From Bacteroidia bacterium (lineage in GTDB: Bacteria > Bacteroidota > Bacteroidia > Cytophagales > Cyclobacteriaceae), in NCBI GenBank assembly GCA_030426345.1, contig JAUHYU010000055.1, forward strand, positions 1 to 35,019: a stretch of DNA of 35,019 nt, in the 5' to 3' direction. A program made the position numbers and the translations under genes. Under the pieces are notes generated by a model that was not told the DNA's origin, ran no database searches, and saw nothing but the letters and a program-made list of their open reading frames with translations. Position 1 is the stretch's first letter; the number at the start of each line of letters is the position of its first letter. Of the stretch, positions 14,674-22,912 are shown piece after piece.

Positions 14674-15531
14674 ATGACAAGGGATATTATCGATATTAAT
14701 GACCTGACCATTCTGGTGGAAACGGGCAACTCGGAGGAGCCTATGATTGATTCCTGCTATTTTGACGAGCCTGTCATTTCGGTGGCTTTCTATGGTTCCG
14801 GGGATGTGGATCTTACGGTAAAATATGGAGACAAGCAGAAAGAATTTAATTATACAAAAGGTTTATGCCTTTCCTTTTATGCCAATGAAAAGGTTGAATT
14901 TGTACATACCGTATCTGCTTCAAAGCCTCTTGCTTGCATTGTCATAGCCACTTCAACCAGTAACCTGGATAAATTGCCGAACCAGGAGGGAGAATTGTTT
15001 GGTGAAATGCTCCAGCAGCTGGTATTTCCCAAGGATCACTACGTGGAAGGGCCCAGTTTTAAAATGACCCCGGAAATGCAATCTATTGTAGATCAAGTGT
15101 TTCATACACGGTATGAAGGAAAAGCCAAAATGTTATTTTTTAAAAGCCAGATGACCTCATTGCTGGCACATTTTTTCGGACAACTATCCATGATGTCTGA
15201 AAGCAAAATTCCACAGAACGAAAGAGAGAAATTACAACAAGCCAAAGAAATCCTTGCCGAAAACCTCGAAACGCCTCCTTCTCTGACTGAACTTTCCAGG
15301 CTGATTGGTCTAAATACACATAAGCTCAAAAAGAATTTCAAGGAATTATTTGGGGTACCTGTGTTCAAATATCTTCAGAATGAACGACTTACTACTGCAC
15401 ATGAGCTAATACGAAATCAGAAGATGACCGTACAGGAAGCTGCTTGGCATGTAGGCTACGATAGCTTAAGCTCTTTTTCGAATGCTTTTGCCAGGAAATT
15501 CGGCTTCCGCCCAAGTGAAATAAAAGGATAA
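14674..15531 (+). CDS. AraC-family transcriptional regulator
   Basis: A 285-aa regulator. The N-terminal two thirds is a beta-rich sensor without recognised ligand residues. The last 100 residues are the AraC DNA-binding domain: first helix-turn-helix SLTELSRLIGLNTHKLKKNF and second near TVQEAAWHVGYDSLSSFSN with the closing FGFRPSEIK. It is followed on the same strand by DUF1772, NmrA-like and DUF5367 genes. It probably activates them; the spacer at 15532-15627 carries a good -7 element, so the group may be its target rather than in its operon. Confidence 0.9.
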   Translation: MTRDIIDINDLTILVETGNSEEPMIDSCYFDEPVISVAFYGSGDVDLTVKYGDKQKEFNYTKGLCLSFYANEKVEFVHTVSASKPLACIVIATSTSNLDKLPNQEGELFGEMLQQLVFPKDHYVEGPSFKMTPEMQSIVDQVFHTRYEGKAKMLFFKSQMTSLLAHFFGQLSMMSESKIPQNEREKLQQAKEILAENLETPPSLTELSRLIGLNTHKLKKNFKELFGVPVFKYLQNERLTTAHELIRNQKMTVQEAAWHVGYDSLSSFSNAFARKFGFRPSEIKG

Positions 15532-15587
15532 TCCTTTTCGAACAAATCATACTTCTTTTCAAACAAGCTCTCCGAGTGGCTTGAATC

Positions 15588-15595
15588 TACTTTTG
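15588..15595 (+). promoter_or_regulatory. Bacteroidota -7 element TACTTTTG upstream of the DUF1772 gene
   Basis: Exact TAnnTTTG match 32 bases before the ATG at 15628. No clear TTG box about 20 bases upstream, which fits a promoter needing an activator such as the adjacent AraC protein. Confidence 0.45.
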
Positions 15596-15627
15596 TCTCA
15601 TCAATTAACAAATAAAATGAGACAATC

Positions 15628-16131
15628 ATGGGAATTTCAATCAGCTCAATCGTACTTTTTTCAGCTATCGTATTAACCGGTCTTTCTGCCGGGTTTTTCT
15701 ATGCCTGGGAGTTCACCGTAATTCCCGGTACGAAACGGGTAAGTGATCATACCTACATTGAAACGATGCAGTCTGTCAACCGGGCCATTATCAACCCGGC
15801 TTTCATGCTCATCTTTTTCGGACCGTTGGTCTTACAACTACTAAGCACTCTCCAGCTCAAAGGGACCCATGCTATCTGGTACCTGGTTGCTGCGATCGTA
15901 TTGTACTGCGGGGCATTACTGGTATCCATGGTAGGAAATGTACCCATGAATGATGCACTGGACGTTGTACACCTCAAGAGCTTAAGTCCTGAATTGATTA
16001 TCAGTCAGAGAAGCCACTACGAACCCAAATGGAACCGTCTACATTTCATACGAACGGCATTCGCAGTCTTCTCCTTTGCAACCCTTTTGCTTACTGCATT
16101 TATCTCCCACCCGTCAAAAGATCTTTTATAA
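15628..16131 (+). CDS. DUF1772 (anthrone oxygenase-like) membrane protein
   Basis: A 167-aa inner-membrane protein with four hydrophobic helices. Family features are the first helix GLSAGFFYAWEFTVIPG, the MQSVNRAIINPAFMLIFFGP block, the VGNVPMNDAL loop and the final W-x-R-x-H-x-x-R-T region (WNRLHFIRTAFA). DUF1772 proteins are related to anthrone oxygenases but most bacterial members have no demonstrated reaction. In Bacteroidota and Proteobacteria they are often next to NmrA-like reductases and AraC regulators, as here. The spacer to the next gene is 28 bases, consistent with one operon. Confidence 0.88.
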   Translation: MGISISSIVLFSAIVLTGLSAGFFYAWEFTVIPGTKRVSDHTYIETMQSVNRAIINPAFMLIFFGPLVLQLLSTLQLKGTHAIWYLVAAIVLYCGALLVSMVGNVPMNDALDVVHLKSLSPELIISQRSHYEPKWNRLHFIRTAFAVFSFATLLLTAFISHPSKDLL

Positions 16132-16159
16132 ATCAATTTCTAACCATAAAACAAACAAC

Positions 16160-16990
16160 ATGAAAAGTAACATCTTAGTCATCGGTGGCACAGGTAAGAC
16201 CGGTCGCAAAGTAGTTCAAAAACTTCAGGCACGTCATCAAAACGTAAGAATCGGGTCTCGGAAACAGAATCCGTCTTTCGACTGGCAGGATCAGAGTTCC
16301 TGGCCAGAAGTATTGGAAGGGATCGAAAAAATGTACGTAACATTCCAACCCGATCTGGCTGTTCCCGGAGCTTTAGAAGCGATTGAAGCACTGACCAGGC
16401 TAGCCATTAAAAGCCGAGTTAAGAAAATGGTTCTTCTTTCAGGAAAAGGAGAAAAGGAAGCACAACTTTGTGAGCAGGTGGTCATTCATTCAGGGCTGGA
16501 ATACACGATCGTCCGCGCCAGCTGGTTCAATCAGAATTTTAGTGAAAGCTTTTTCCTTGATCCCATCCTGGCTGGACACGTGGCGCTGCCTCAGGCAGAC
16601 GCTAAAGTACCTTATGTAGATACAAATGATATCTCGGATGTTGTGGTGGAAGTATTATTAAACGAGCGGCATAATGGTCATATCTACGAACTGACAGGAC
16701 CAAGCGCGCTAACGTTTCAGGAAGTTATCGACCAAATCGCCACAGCGTCCGGAAGGCAGATAGACTTCACACCGATTTCATTACCGGCTTATACAAAGAT
16801 GCTGGAAGATGCTCAGCTACCCTCAGACTATATCTGGCTTATCAACTATTTATTTACGGAGGTTTTATCTGCAGAGGGTAATGATGTTATCACCAATGAT
16901 ATTGAAAAAGTTTTGGGAAGAAAACCAAAGCCATTTTCCGCATATGTCCAGGAAACGGCAAGCACCAGAGTTTGGCATTCCGAACAGTAG
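16160..16990 (+). CDS. NmrA-like NAD(P)-binding atypical SDR
   Basis: A 276-aa Rossmann protein starting MKSNILVIGGTGKTGRKV, the GxxGxxG dinucleotide motif of NmrA-like atypical SDRs. Later motifs include VKKMVLLSGKGE, YTIVRASWFNQNFSE and YVDTNDISDVVVEVL. The Tyr/Lys catalytic pair of classical SDRs is not evident, as usual for this group, which act as quinone or small-molecule reductases or as redox sensors. An upstream extension of the frame to 16076 lies inside the DUF1772 gene and is rejected as start. A strong terminator follows the stop. Confidence 0.88.
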   Translation: MKSNILVIGGTGKTGRKVVQKLQARHQNVRIGSRKQNPSFDWQDQSSWPEVLEGIEKMYVTFQPDLAVPGALEAIEALTRLAIKSRVKKMVLLSGKGEKEAQLCEQVVIHSGLEYTIVRASWFNQNFSESFFLDPILAGHVALPQADAKVPYVDTNDISDVVVEVLLNERHNGHIYELTGPSALTFQEVIDQIATASGRQIDFTPISLPAYTKMLEDAQLPSDYIWLINYLFTEVLSAEGNDVITNDIEKVLGRKPKPFSAYVQETASTRVWHSEQ

Positions 16991-17006
16991 CAAGTGAGTA
17001 AACTAT

Positions 17007-17048
17007 ATGCTTGCTGTTTAGAAAGAAAAGCAGCAAGCATCTTCTTTT
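17007..17048 (+). terminator. Rho-independent terminator after the NmrA-like gene
   Basis: Perfect 10-bp stem ATGCTTGCTG (17007-17016) with CAGCAAGCAT (17031-17040), followed by CTTCTTTT. It lies 16 bases after the stop at 16990, ending the AraC/DUF1772/NmrA transcript. Confidence 0.75.
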
Positions 17049-17072
17049 AGCACCTCATCCATCAAAACAAAA

Positions 17073-17513
17073 ATGTTAAATAATACAAAAATGAAAATTA
17101 GAAGAGCAATACTATCAGCCACAATAACCTGGCTATTAGGAGTAAGTGCTTATACCCTATCCTACTTCATGGACTGGATGGACGATAAGGCGTTTCAGTC
17201 CAATCTAGTACTTGTACTAGCATTGATTCCCAGCACAATACTTGGCGCTTACTTCTACTATAGAAAGCATTATGACACCAATGGTTTCAACCTAGGTGTT
17301 ATCATGCTGATAACCATCATGACCCTTGATGCCTTGATCACCGTACCCCTTTTCATCATTCCTGAAGGTGGAAATCACGTTACATTTTTTGTCGACCCAT
17401 GGTTTTGGTTGCTTGCCATTGAGTTAATTATGGTCGCGTGGCTGTATTCACGATATAGAGTGGTATATTTAGCACCCAATAAAACACTAAAAACTTCCGC
17501 TAACAAAAAATAA
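17073..17513 (+). CDS. DUF5367 family membrane protein
   Basis: A 146-aa protein with four hydrophobic helices and the family signatures RRAILSATITWLLGVSAYT, LIPSTILGAYFYYRKHYDTNG, MTLDALITVPLFIIPEGG and FFVDPWFWLLAIELI. Members are found beside AraC-type or TPR regulators in Bacteroidota; their role is unknown. The likely start is MKIRRAI at 17091, with MLNNTK as a short extension. It comes after a terminator, so it has its own promoter, and precedes the large TPR/AraC regulator by 107 bases. Confidence 0.8.
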   Translation: MLNNTKMKIRRAILSATITWLLGVSAYTLSYFMDWMDDKAFQSNLVLVLALIPSTILGAYFYYRKHYDTNGFNLGVIMLITIMTLDALITVPLFIIPEGGNHVTFFVDPWFWLLAIELIMVAWLYSRYRVVYLAPNKTLKTSANKK

Positions 17514-17620
17514 CGCACACAAAATCGTGCTTTACTGAAAAACCTTTTAATGAATGGAAAGAAAAAGCCTTATTACATATAATGTCAGTCCATACAAGAT
17601 TTGATAAGGTAGCGTAGAAA

Positions 17621-19426
17621 ATGAACCACCTTACACCCATTTCAGCCTCCAACAAATCTATTGCGGTTCTCCCTTTTGTTAATATGAGTGCCGACCCTGA
17701 TAACGAATATTTCAGCGATGGCATTACCGAAGAAATCATCAATGCCTTAACCACGGTAAAGGGCCTGAAAGTCATTGCGCGAACCTCCGCTTTTGCGTTT
17801 AAGAATAAAAATATTGATGTACGCTCCATCGGTGATCAATTAGGGGTCAGTACTGTTTTGGAGGGTAGCGTCCGGAAATCTAAAAACAAAGTGCGTATTA
17901 CGGCGCAGTTGATCAGTACGGATGATGGCACTCACTTCTGGTCAAAAAATTTCGACCGGGATTTAGATGACATATTCGCCGTGCAAGATGAAATAAGCGT
18001 ACAGATTGCTGACCAGATCCGAGAAAATTTCGGTCACCTCAATATTCAGGAACATTTAATTGAAGCCCCCACTAAAAATATAGAGGCGTATGACCTTTAT
18101 CTTAAAGGTCGTTATCAGCATTTAATGTGGGATGGGCAAGGCATGGTAAATTCAATAGCTTTCTATGAAAAATGCGTAACCATAGACCCCTCATTTGCTT
18201 TACCCTACTTTGGTTTGGTGTATAGCTATGCCATGTATGGATCATGGACAAATAATAAAGGTTTGTTACAAATGTCAGCAGATTACCTTAACAAAGGGTA
18301 TAGGCTGGACAAACAATCCTATATAGGGTATTTTGGTAAGGCAACATTGGCTTTTTGGGGGCATTGGGATTTCATCAATGGGCATACATTTTTTCTAAAA
18401 GCCATAGAGCTTAACCCATCCTATACGGAAGCAGAAGAAGGTTTGTGTGAATTGTACACCGCAATAGGATATTTCGAAAAAGCACTATGGCATGCCGATA
18501 ATATTTTAAAAATAAACCCCTTATCACCGAACCATTATTATACCAAAGCCAATATTCATTATTTAAACGAGGACTACGCGAAAGCGCTGGAGTGCATAGA
18601 GACCTCCTTGAGTATCAATCCTGACTTTACGCATCCAATTGCACTAAAGCAGTTTTGCTTAATTTTTACAAAAGAATATGAAAAACTCAATGAGTTCTTA
18701 GATAAAACCCCCTTGGCAGAGAGACCCGAAGAATGCCGAATATTATACAAATTGGTAAATCCGGAAGAAAGGATCGATGTTGATATCAGCCGGGCTAGCT
18801 TCATGAAAAAAAAGGAGATTGGGGAAGCGCTTTTTCCCTGGCCACTGTTTTTGTTAGTTCATTTGGGCGACCACGAAATGGCGTTGGACTTTTTGGAAGA
18901 ACACATCAAACTGCGTACCGGTCAAATCATAAACTTTATGAATATTCCGCTGCTTAAACCGTTGCATCGGTATCAGCGATTTCAGGATTTAGTACAGGCT
19001 GCTTTCCGATCAGAACTATTGCCACCTCATCCGAATACAGAAACGCAAATCACCCCTGCTAAAGCCTTAATGGCTGATGCTGAGATCGACACAGTTTTGG
19101 ACATCATTGAAAAAGGAATGAAGGAAGACATGTGGTTTCAAAATCCATCCTTATCCTTACGTGAGCTGGCCGAAAAGGTAAACATTAACAGCAACAAACT
19201 TTCCTGGCTACTGAATGAACGAATAAACCAAAATTTCAATGAATACATCAATAGTTTTCGTTTGCAGCACTTCAAAGAAAGTGCTGTAAATCCTGCCAAT
19301 AGCCATCTTACCCTTCTAGCGGTAGCGTATGAAAGCGGCTTTAATTCCAAATCGGTATTCAATGCCTTCTTTAAAAAATCCCAAGGAATGACACCAAAAG
19401 CGTGGGTGAAGGCTAATCAAACTTAA
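17621..19426 (+). CDS. TolB-like / TPR / AraC hybrid transcriptional regulator
   Basis: A 601-aa three-part protein. Residues about 8-140 match the TolB-like segment seen in TPR sensor proteins (SIAVLPFVNMSADPDNEYFSDG, GVSTVLEGSVRKS and DGTHFWSKNFDR). About 150-440 is a run of TPR-like helix pairs with recurrent A-x-x-Y-x-K and P-x-x-x-x-A-x-x-x-x-G patterns. The last 100 residues are an AraC DNA-binding domain (LSLRELAEKVNINSNKLSWLL and AYESGFNSKSVFNAFFKKSQGMTP). It has no membrane helix, so unlike CadC-type relatives it is cytoplasmic. It probably controls the flanking DUF5367 gene or the two exported proteins downstream. Confidence 0.9.
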   Translation: MNHLTPISASNKSIAVLPFVNMSADPDNEYFSDGITEEIINALTTVKGLKVIARTSAFAFKNKNIDVRSIGDQLGVSTVLEGSVRKSKNKVRITAQLISTDDGTHFWSKNFDRDLDDIFAVQDEISVQIADQIRENFGHLNIQEHLIEAPTKNIEAYDLYLKGRYQHLMWDGQGMVNSIAFYEKCVTIDPSFALPYFGLVYSYAMYGSWTNNKGLLQMSADYLNKGYRLDKQSYIGYFGKATLAFWGHWDFINGHTFFLKAIELNPSYTEAEEGLCELYTAIGYFEKALWHADNILKINPLSPNHYYTKANIHYLNEDYAKALECIETSLSINPDFTHPIALKQFCLIFTKEYEKLNEFLDKTPLAERPEECRILYKLVNPEERIDVDISRASFMKKKEIGEALFPWPLFLLVHLGDHEMALDFLEEHIKLRTGQIINFMNIPLLKPLHRYQRFQDLVQAAFRSELLPPHPNTETQITPAKALMADAEIDTVLDIIEKGMKEDMWFQNPSLSLRELAEKVNINSNKLSWLLNERINQNFNEYINSFRLQHFKESAVNPANSHLTLLAVAYESGFNSKSVFNAFFKKSQGMTPKAWVKANQT

Positions 19427-19634
19427 GCCAGTTTAAAAAGCTCCAAATCTCATTATTACGTTCGGAATTACATTTCAGGACGTTTCATTTACTCTTCCAC
19501 TCCATCTTTGCATCATCAAATTGATAACGCATAGTAAATGATTATGGGAATCATAATCCCTTTCTTCTTTGCTAATAGAACTCACTAAAAAGGAGGTGCT
19601 ATGTGTAAATCGGTCTTTATTAAAAAATATTAAT

Positions 19635-20285
19635 ATGAAAAATTTACTTACCATTTTACTATTCTCCTGCACAGTTTGTGCTTTTGCTCAGAATAACACG
19701 ACAGTGGAGCAACAGACTAACGTAGCCTATAAATGGCGGGTAAGCATACCTTATTTTGTTCCTGAAGGACTTATCGTGGATTCCTGGGACGATCGAACCA
19801 GTACACAACACTTGGAGCTTCATATAAAACGCAATCTGGATAATAAGAATATCATAGGCTTGAAGTTTGCCACCTGGCGATTATTTCAACCCATGGGAAT
19901 CACATGGTGGGATGGTCTTTTAGATAAAATAGAGACCGAAAGTGAATTTTATCCAGGACATGTTCGAGAAACGGGATTAGGCATAACGTACCAGCGTATG
20001 CTATGGAAGGGGCTATTTGCAACCGTTGAAGTGCTACCTCAGCTTCAAACCTATATGGATCTGGACGGAAATAAAATTGGAAACGATTTTAAGCTTTATA
20101 CCTCATATCATTTGGGCTACCATATCGAGTTTGGCAAGAAAAAACACTTTTTCATAGAACCACAGATTAATTGTATGTACTGGATGTTTGATGACAATGC
20201 TCCTGATGGATTTAAGGAATTGGACGATAAGTGGAGAAATTATTTTCTTTTTGAGCCACAGATCTACTTAGGTTGGAATTTTTAA
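19635..20285 (+). CDS. Exported beta-barrel-like protein
   Basis: A 216-aa protein from the ATG at 19635; the frame is open back to 19569 but a clean signal peptide (MKNLLTILLFSCTVCAFAQ) begins at the inner ATG. The mature chain is rich in alternating aromatic and polar residues (WRVSIPYFVPEG, LGLTYQRMLW-like strands, HFFIEPQINCMYWMF) and ends in FLFEPQIYLGWNF. A C-terminal Phe fits an outer-membrane beta barrel. No family named. The next gene, with a similar architecture, follows by 58 bases; the pair is likely cotranscribed. Confidence 0.7.
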   Translation: MKNLLTILLFSCTVCAFAQNNTTVEQQTNVAYKWRVSIPYFVPEGLIVDSWDDRTSTQHLELHIKRNLDNKNIIGLKFATWRLFQPMGITWWDGLLDKIETESEFYPGHVRETGLGITYQRMLWKGLFATVEVLPQLQTYMDLDGNKIGNDFKLYTSYHLGYHIEFGKKKHFFIEPQINCMYWMFDDNAPDGFKELDDKWRNYFLFEPQIYLGWNF

Positions 20286-20343
20286 GTTAAAGTCTAACAT
20301 ATAAAACCTTTTACTTTTTAAATAACAATTAAACATATTACAA

Positions 20344-20913
20344 ATGAAGAACTTATTAATTCTTGCATTTACGTTTTGCACGCTTTTGTCTTTTGGTCAG
20401 AATGAAACCAGCTTAATTGAAAGAAAAGGTTTTGTCTTTGGTTTTGGCGTAGGCGGAGGTGTAATCTCTATCTCTGATAGCGGTCAGGAAGAGCCTTTCA
20501 GCGAAGCTCAATTCGGCGGCAGTTTTCCTAATTTAAAAATAGGTTGGATGGTCAATGATCGCCTGGCTATTCTGGGATTGTATTCTGGCTTGAGCTATGA
20601 ATACCAGGATAAAGACCGAACGTTTGATGCCTTTATGCCCTCTGTTCAATATTGGTTACAAAACCGGTGGTGGGTAAATGCAGGTGCCGGTCTGGCGATG
20701 GATTTTCCGGCAATCTATGAAGACAACATTAAACATGAAGATTGGAATTTTGGGGGAGCCGTTGCCTTCAGTACCGGGTACGAATTAGTTCAAAAGAAAA
20801 AGTTTGCCCTGGATCTACAAACCCAAGTCATGATGGGATGGTCGAATTTAGATAATGGTGATGACCGGGATGCTGTCGTGCTCTCTATTGGAATAGGGTT
20901 TAATTGGTATTAA
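20344..20913 (+). CDS. Outer-membrane beta-barrel protein
   Basis: A 189-aa protein: signal peptide MKNLLILAFTFCTLLSFGQ, then strands with alternating hydrophobic residues (GFVFGFGVGGGVISIS, PNLKIGWMVNDRLAILGLYSGLSY, WWVNAGAGLAMDF) ending in VLSIGIGFNWY. The C-terminal aromatic residue and the strand count of about eight match small porin-like or OmpA-like barrels of Bacteroidota. Its partner lies immediately upstream. After the stop the sequence becomes non-coding for about 900 bases. Confidence 0.78.
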   Translation: MKNLLILAFTFCTLLSFGQNETSLIERKGFVFGFGVGGGVISISDSGQEEPFSEAQFGGSFPNLKIGWMVNDRLAILGLYSGLSYEYQDKDRTFDAFMPSVQYWLQNRWWVNAGAGLAMDFPAIYEDNIKHEDWNFGGAVAFSTGYELVQKKKFALDLQTQVMMGWSNLDNGDDRDAVVLSIGIGFNWY

Positions 20914-21082
20914 TACCAGGTCCCCTAGAACCTTTACGTTAGAAGAGATTCTTTTCCGCCGGATCCTGCAAGCTGTATAAGGGCATCGTATCAGTGAGAT
21001 CGATGTTGACAGAATCGTTGCGGTCAATTACGGTTTGCGGGCGCAAGTACCAATAGGCTGAAAACCGAATGGAAAATGAGTC

Positions 21083-21203
21083 GTTGGAGCAAACTCCAAC
21101 AACGGCTAAGTCAGGGATGTCGTTCACGATGTGTCGGGATGGAGCGCCAGTCGGCCGGCCTGTCCAAAAGCCTATCCCGATGTGTCGGGAAGGAGTTTGC
21201 TCC
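21083..21203. repeat. REP-like palindrome cluster
   Basis: GTTGGAG/CTCCAAC hairpin with a CAAA loop (21083-21100); GGAGCAAACTCC (21086-21097) is answered in reverse by GGAGTTTGCTCC (21192-21203). CGATGTGTCGGGA repeats at 21127-21139 and 21178-21190, the second within the hairpin TCCCGA-TGTG-TCGGGA (21175-21190). It lies after the barrel gene in a non-coding stretch and resembles dispersed extragenic palindromes. Confidence 0.55.
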
Positions 21204-21296
21204 TGCATCACTGTTTCTGACTCATTAATCTAATCTACCCTGGGGCAATACCCATCCGCCGGAATTATCCAGGTTACGGCGGGAATAGAAGACTTA

Positions 21297-21443
21297 GCTG
21301 TTTACAATGAATATTCTGGTTTCGCCCCTCACTTAACACGTGACACCCTTCATATTTGGGTCTCTGTATTTGGCAAAAGTTGTAGATTTAGTTGTCCGAC
21401 ATCACACCTGGTCGTGGAGGAATACGACGGGTGTCATAGGACG
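21297..21443 (+). repeat. Isolated copy of attC-like site 3
   Basis: Matches 2511-2657 without indels and with about six substitutions over 147 bases. R'' CACTTAAC at 21330-21337 and the GTGACACCC/GGGTGTCAT stem are kept (one arm base changed). The core reads GTCAGATGA instead of GTTAGCGGC. No partner box is found for it downstream, so it looks like an orphan or decayed site. Confidence 0.75.
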
Positions 21444-21642
21444 TCAGATGATATAAATTTACTTATATGAAACAAACAATAAATAAAAGAAAACTTAACA
21501 GAATTAGAACCTGAAACTGCACCAATATATAAGGATAAAATATCTAAACCAGAAAAAACATCTCCAAACCAACGGAGTCTGAAAGAGCTATACTCGCTAA
21601 ATTTGTAGTGACACAAATGATAAGGACTGACAAATGATTTAG

Positions 21643-21831
21643 CTCTTTCAATATGTAAAGACAAAACCGCAACATTGTGGTTGGACATGGGCGATAGAAC
21701 AGTATATCAATTCAATGGAACAGGATTTGAAAGACAATAATAAGAGGAGGCAGGAGTCCATAAAAATGGATCTACGATATTCAGTCTATCTTTCTGGCCT
21801 GATAAATATGGTGTATTCAAGTAACACATAA
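21643..21831 (+). pseudogene. Possible gene fragment
   Basis: A 62-codon frame without its own good start, beginning just after a TAG and ending TAA-TAA at 21829. It encodes a protein-like sequence (CGWTWAIEQYINSMEQD and SVYLSGLINMVYSS). A second short open stretch in another frame lies just upstream (ELEPETAPIYKDKISKPE, about 21496-21610). Together they suggest a decayed gene after the orphan attC-like site. No homologue recognised; chance cannot be excluded. Confidence 0.3.
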
Positions 21832-21840
21832 TAACATAGA

Positions 21841-22428
21841 TTGGAACTGTATACAAATCTACTCAGCAACATAAACCGATATGTTTCTCTGACCCAAGAG
21901 GAACAACAAAAGCTTATCGCTATTATCCAGGTCACAAAAGTCAAAAAACGACAATTTATTGACCAGCCAAACTATGTAAGCCAGTACAGAAATTACGTCC
22001 AAAAAGGTTCCTTCCGCTCCTACTTTATTGACAAAGAAGGAAAAGAACACACGGTACAAATCGCCATGGAAGATTGGTTTGTCAGCGATTTTTACAGCTA
22101 CATCACGCAAACCCCTGCAACACTTTATGTGGAGGCCATGGAAAACTCCATCCTTCTTCAAATGCGCTATAACGACATTGAAGAGCTCTGCAAAGAAATC
22201 CACGCTATCAGTGAATACTTCAGAATCACAACTGAAAGAGCCTTTGCATTCTCCAGAATGCGAGCTTTATCAAGCTTAAGCAAGACCGCAGAAGAAAGGT
22301 ACTTAGAACTTCTGGGGCGATATCCAAATATGATTGAACGCGTTCCGCAAAGAGTGATCGCATCCTACCTGGGTATGACACCCGAGTTTTTGTCCAAAAT
22401 TCGCAACAACCTATCTGCAAAGTCTTAA
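21841..22428 (+). CDS. Crp/Fnr-family cyclic nucleotide-binding-like regulator
   Basis: A 195-aa protein with a TTG start (21841). Residues about 10-120 are a cNMP-binding-type beta barrel (RQFIDQPNYVSQYRNYVQKGSFRSYF, then DWFVSDFYSY). This has the divergent phosphate-binding cassette common in Bacteroidota, so cAMP binding is uncertain. Residues about 140-190 carry the helix-turn-helix region (TAEERYLELLGRYPNMIERVPQRVIASYLGMTPEFLSKIR). It precedes a cupredoxin-like gene and an SDR gene and probably controls them; the spacer of 91 bases gives room for their promoter. Confidence 0.88.
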   Translation: MELYTNLLSNINRYVSLTQEEQQKLIAIIQVTKVKKRQFIDQPNYVSQYRNYVQKGSFRSYFIDKEGKEHTVQIAMEDWFVSDFYSYITQTPATLYVEAMENSILLQMRYNDIEELCKEIHAISEYFRITTERAFAFSRMRALSSLSKTAEERYLELLGRYPNMIERVPQRVIASYLGMTPEFLSKIRNNLSAKS

Positions 22429-22519
22429 TCCAGTTCAAAGGTTTTTCTTAACACAGTTCATTTTTTTCCAGGTGACCGGACCTGACCTTTGTACGATTAT
22501 TCACTAAAACTCCGTACAG

Positions 22520-22909
22520 ATGAAAAAGGTCATTCTGGCACTCACGATGATGGGTGCGTTATTCATTAATTCCTCCATTAAAGCACAAACCATGGAAAAA
22601 GATGTAACGATTATCGAACTCATTCAAACTGTTGGACAGTTTGAAACCCAGACACTAAACCTTACACCCGGAAAATATCAGTTTAGGGTCGTAAACAAAA
22701 ACGTTGACAAAGATCTGGGCTTTGTGATTCAAAAAGAAGCGGACAAAGACGCTGATGTATCGGAGACTGCGATTCCAAATTCCTTCACATCTGCCTACGT
22801 AGGAAAAGGTAAAACAGAATACACCGGAATCGTTGAGCTGAAAAAAGGCCATTATGTCTATTCCTGCCCACTCAACCCAACACCACACTACAAACTTATC
22901 GTCGAATAG
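22520..22909 (+). CDS. Exported cupredoxin-like protein
   Basis: A 129-aa protein with a signal peptide ending near KAQ (residue 23). The mature chain is a small beta sandwich with the C-terminal motif YSCPLNPTPHYKLIVE, where Cys and His are spaced like the copper ligands of cupredoxins (C-x-x-x-x-x-x-x-H). A first His and a Met ligand are not obvious, so metal binding is uncertain. It ends 3 bases before the SDR gene and likely shares a transcript with it under the Crp/Fnr-like regulator. Confidence 0.7.
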   Translation: MKKVILALTMMGALFINSSIKAQTMEKDVTIIELIQTVGQFETQTLNLTPGKYQFRVVNKNVDKDLGFVIQKEADKDADVSETAIPNSFTSAYVGKGKTEYTGIVELKKGHYVYSCPLNPTPHYKLIVE

Positions 22910-22912
22910 CGT

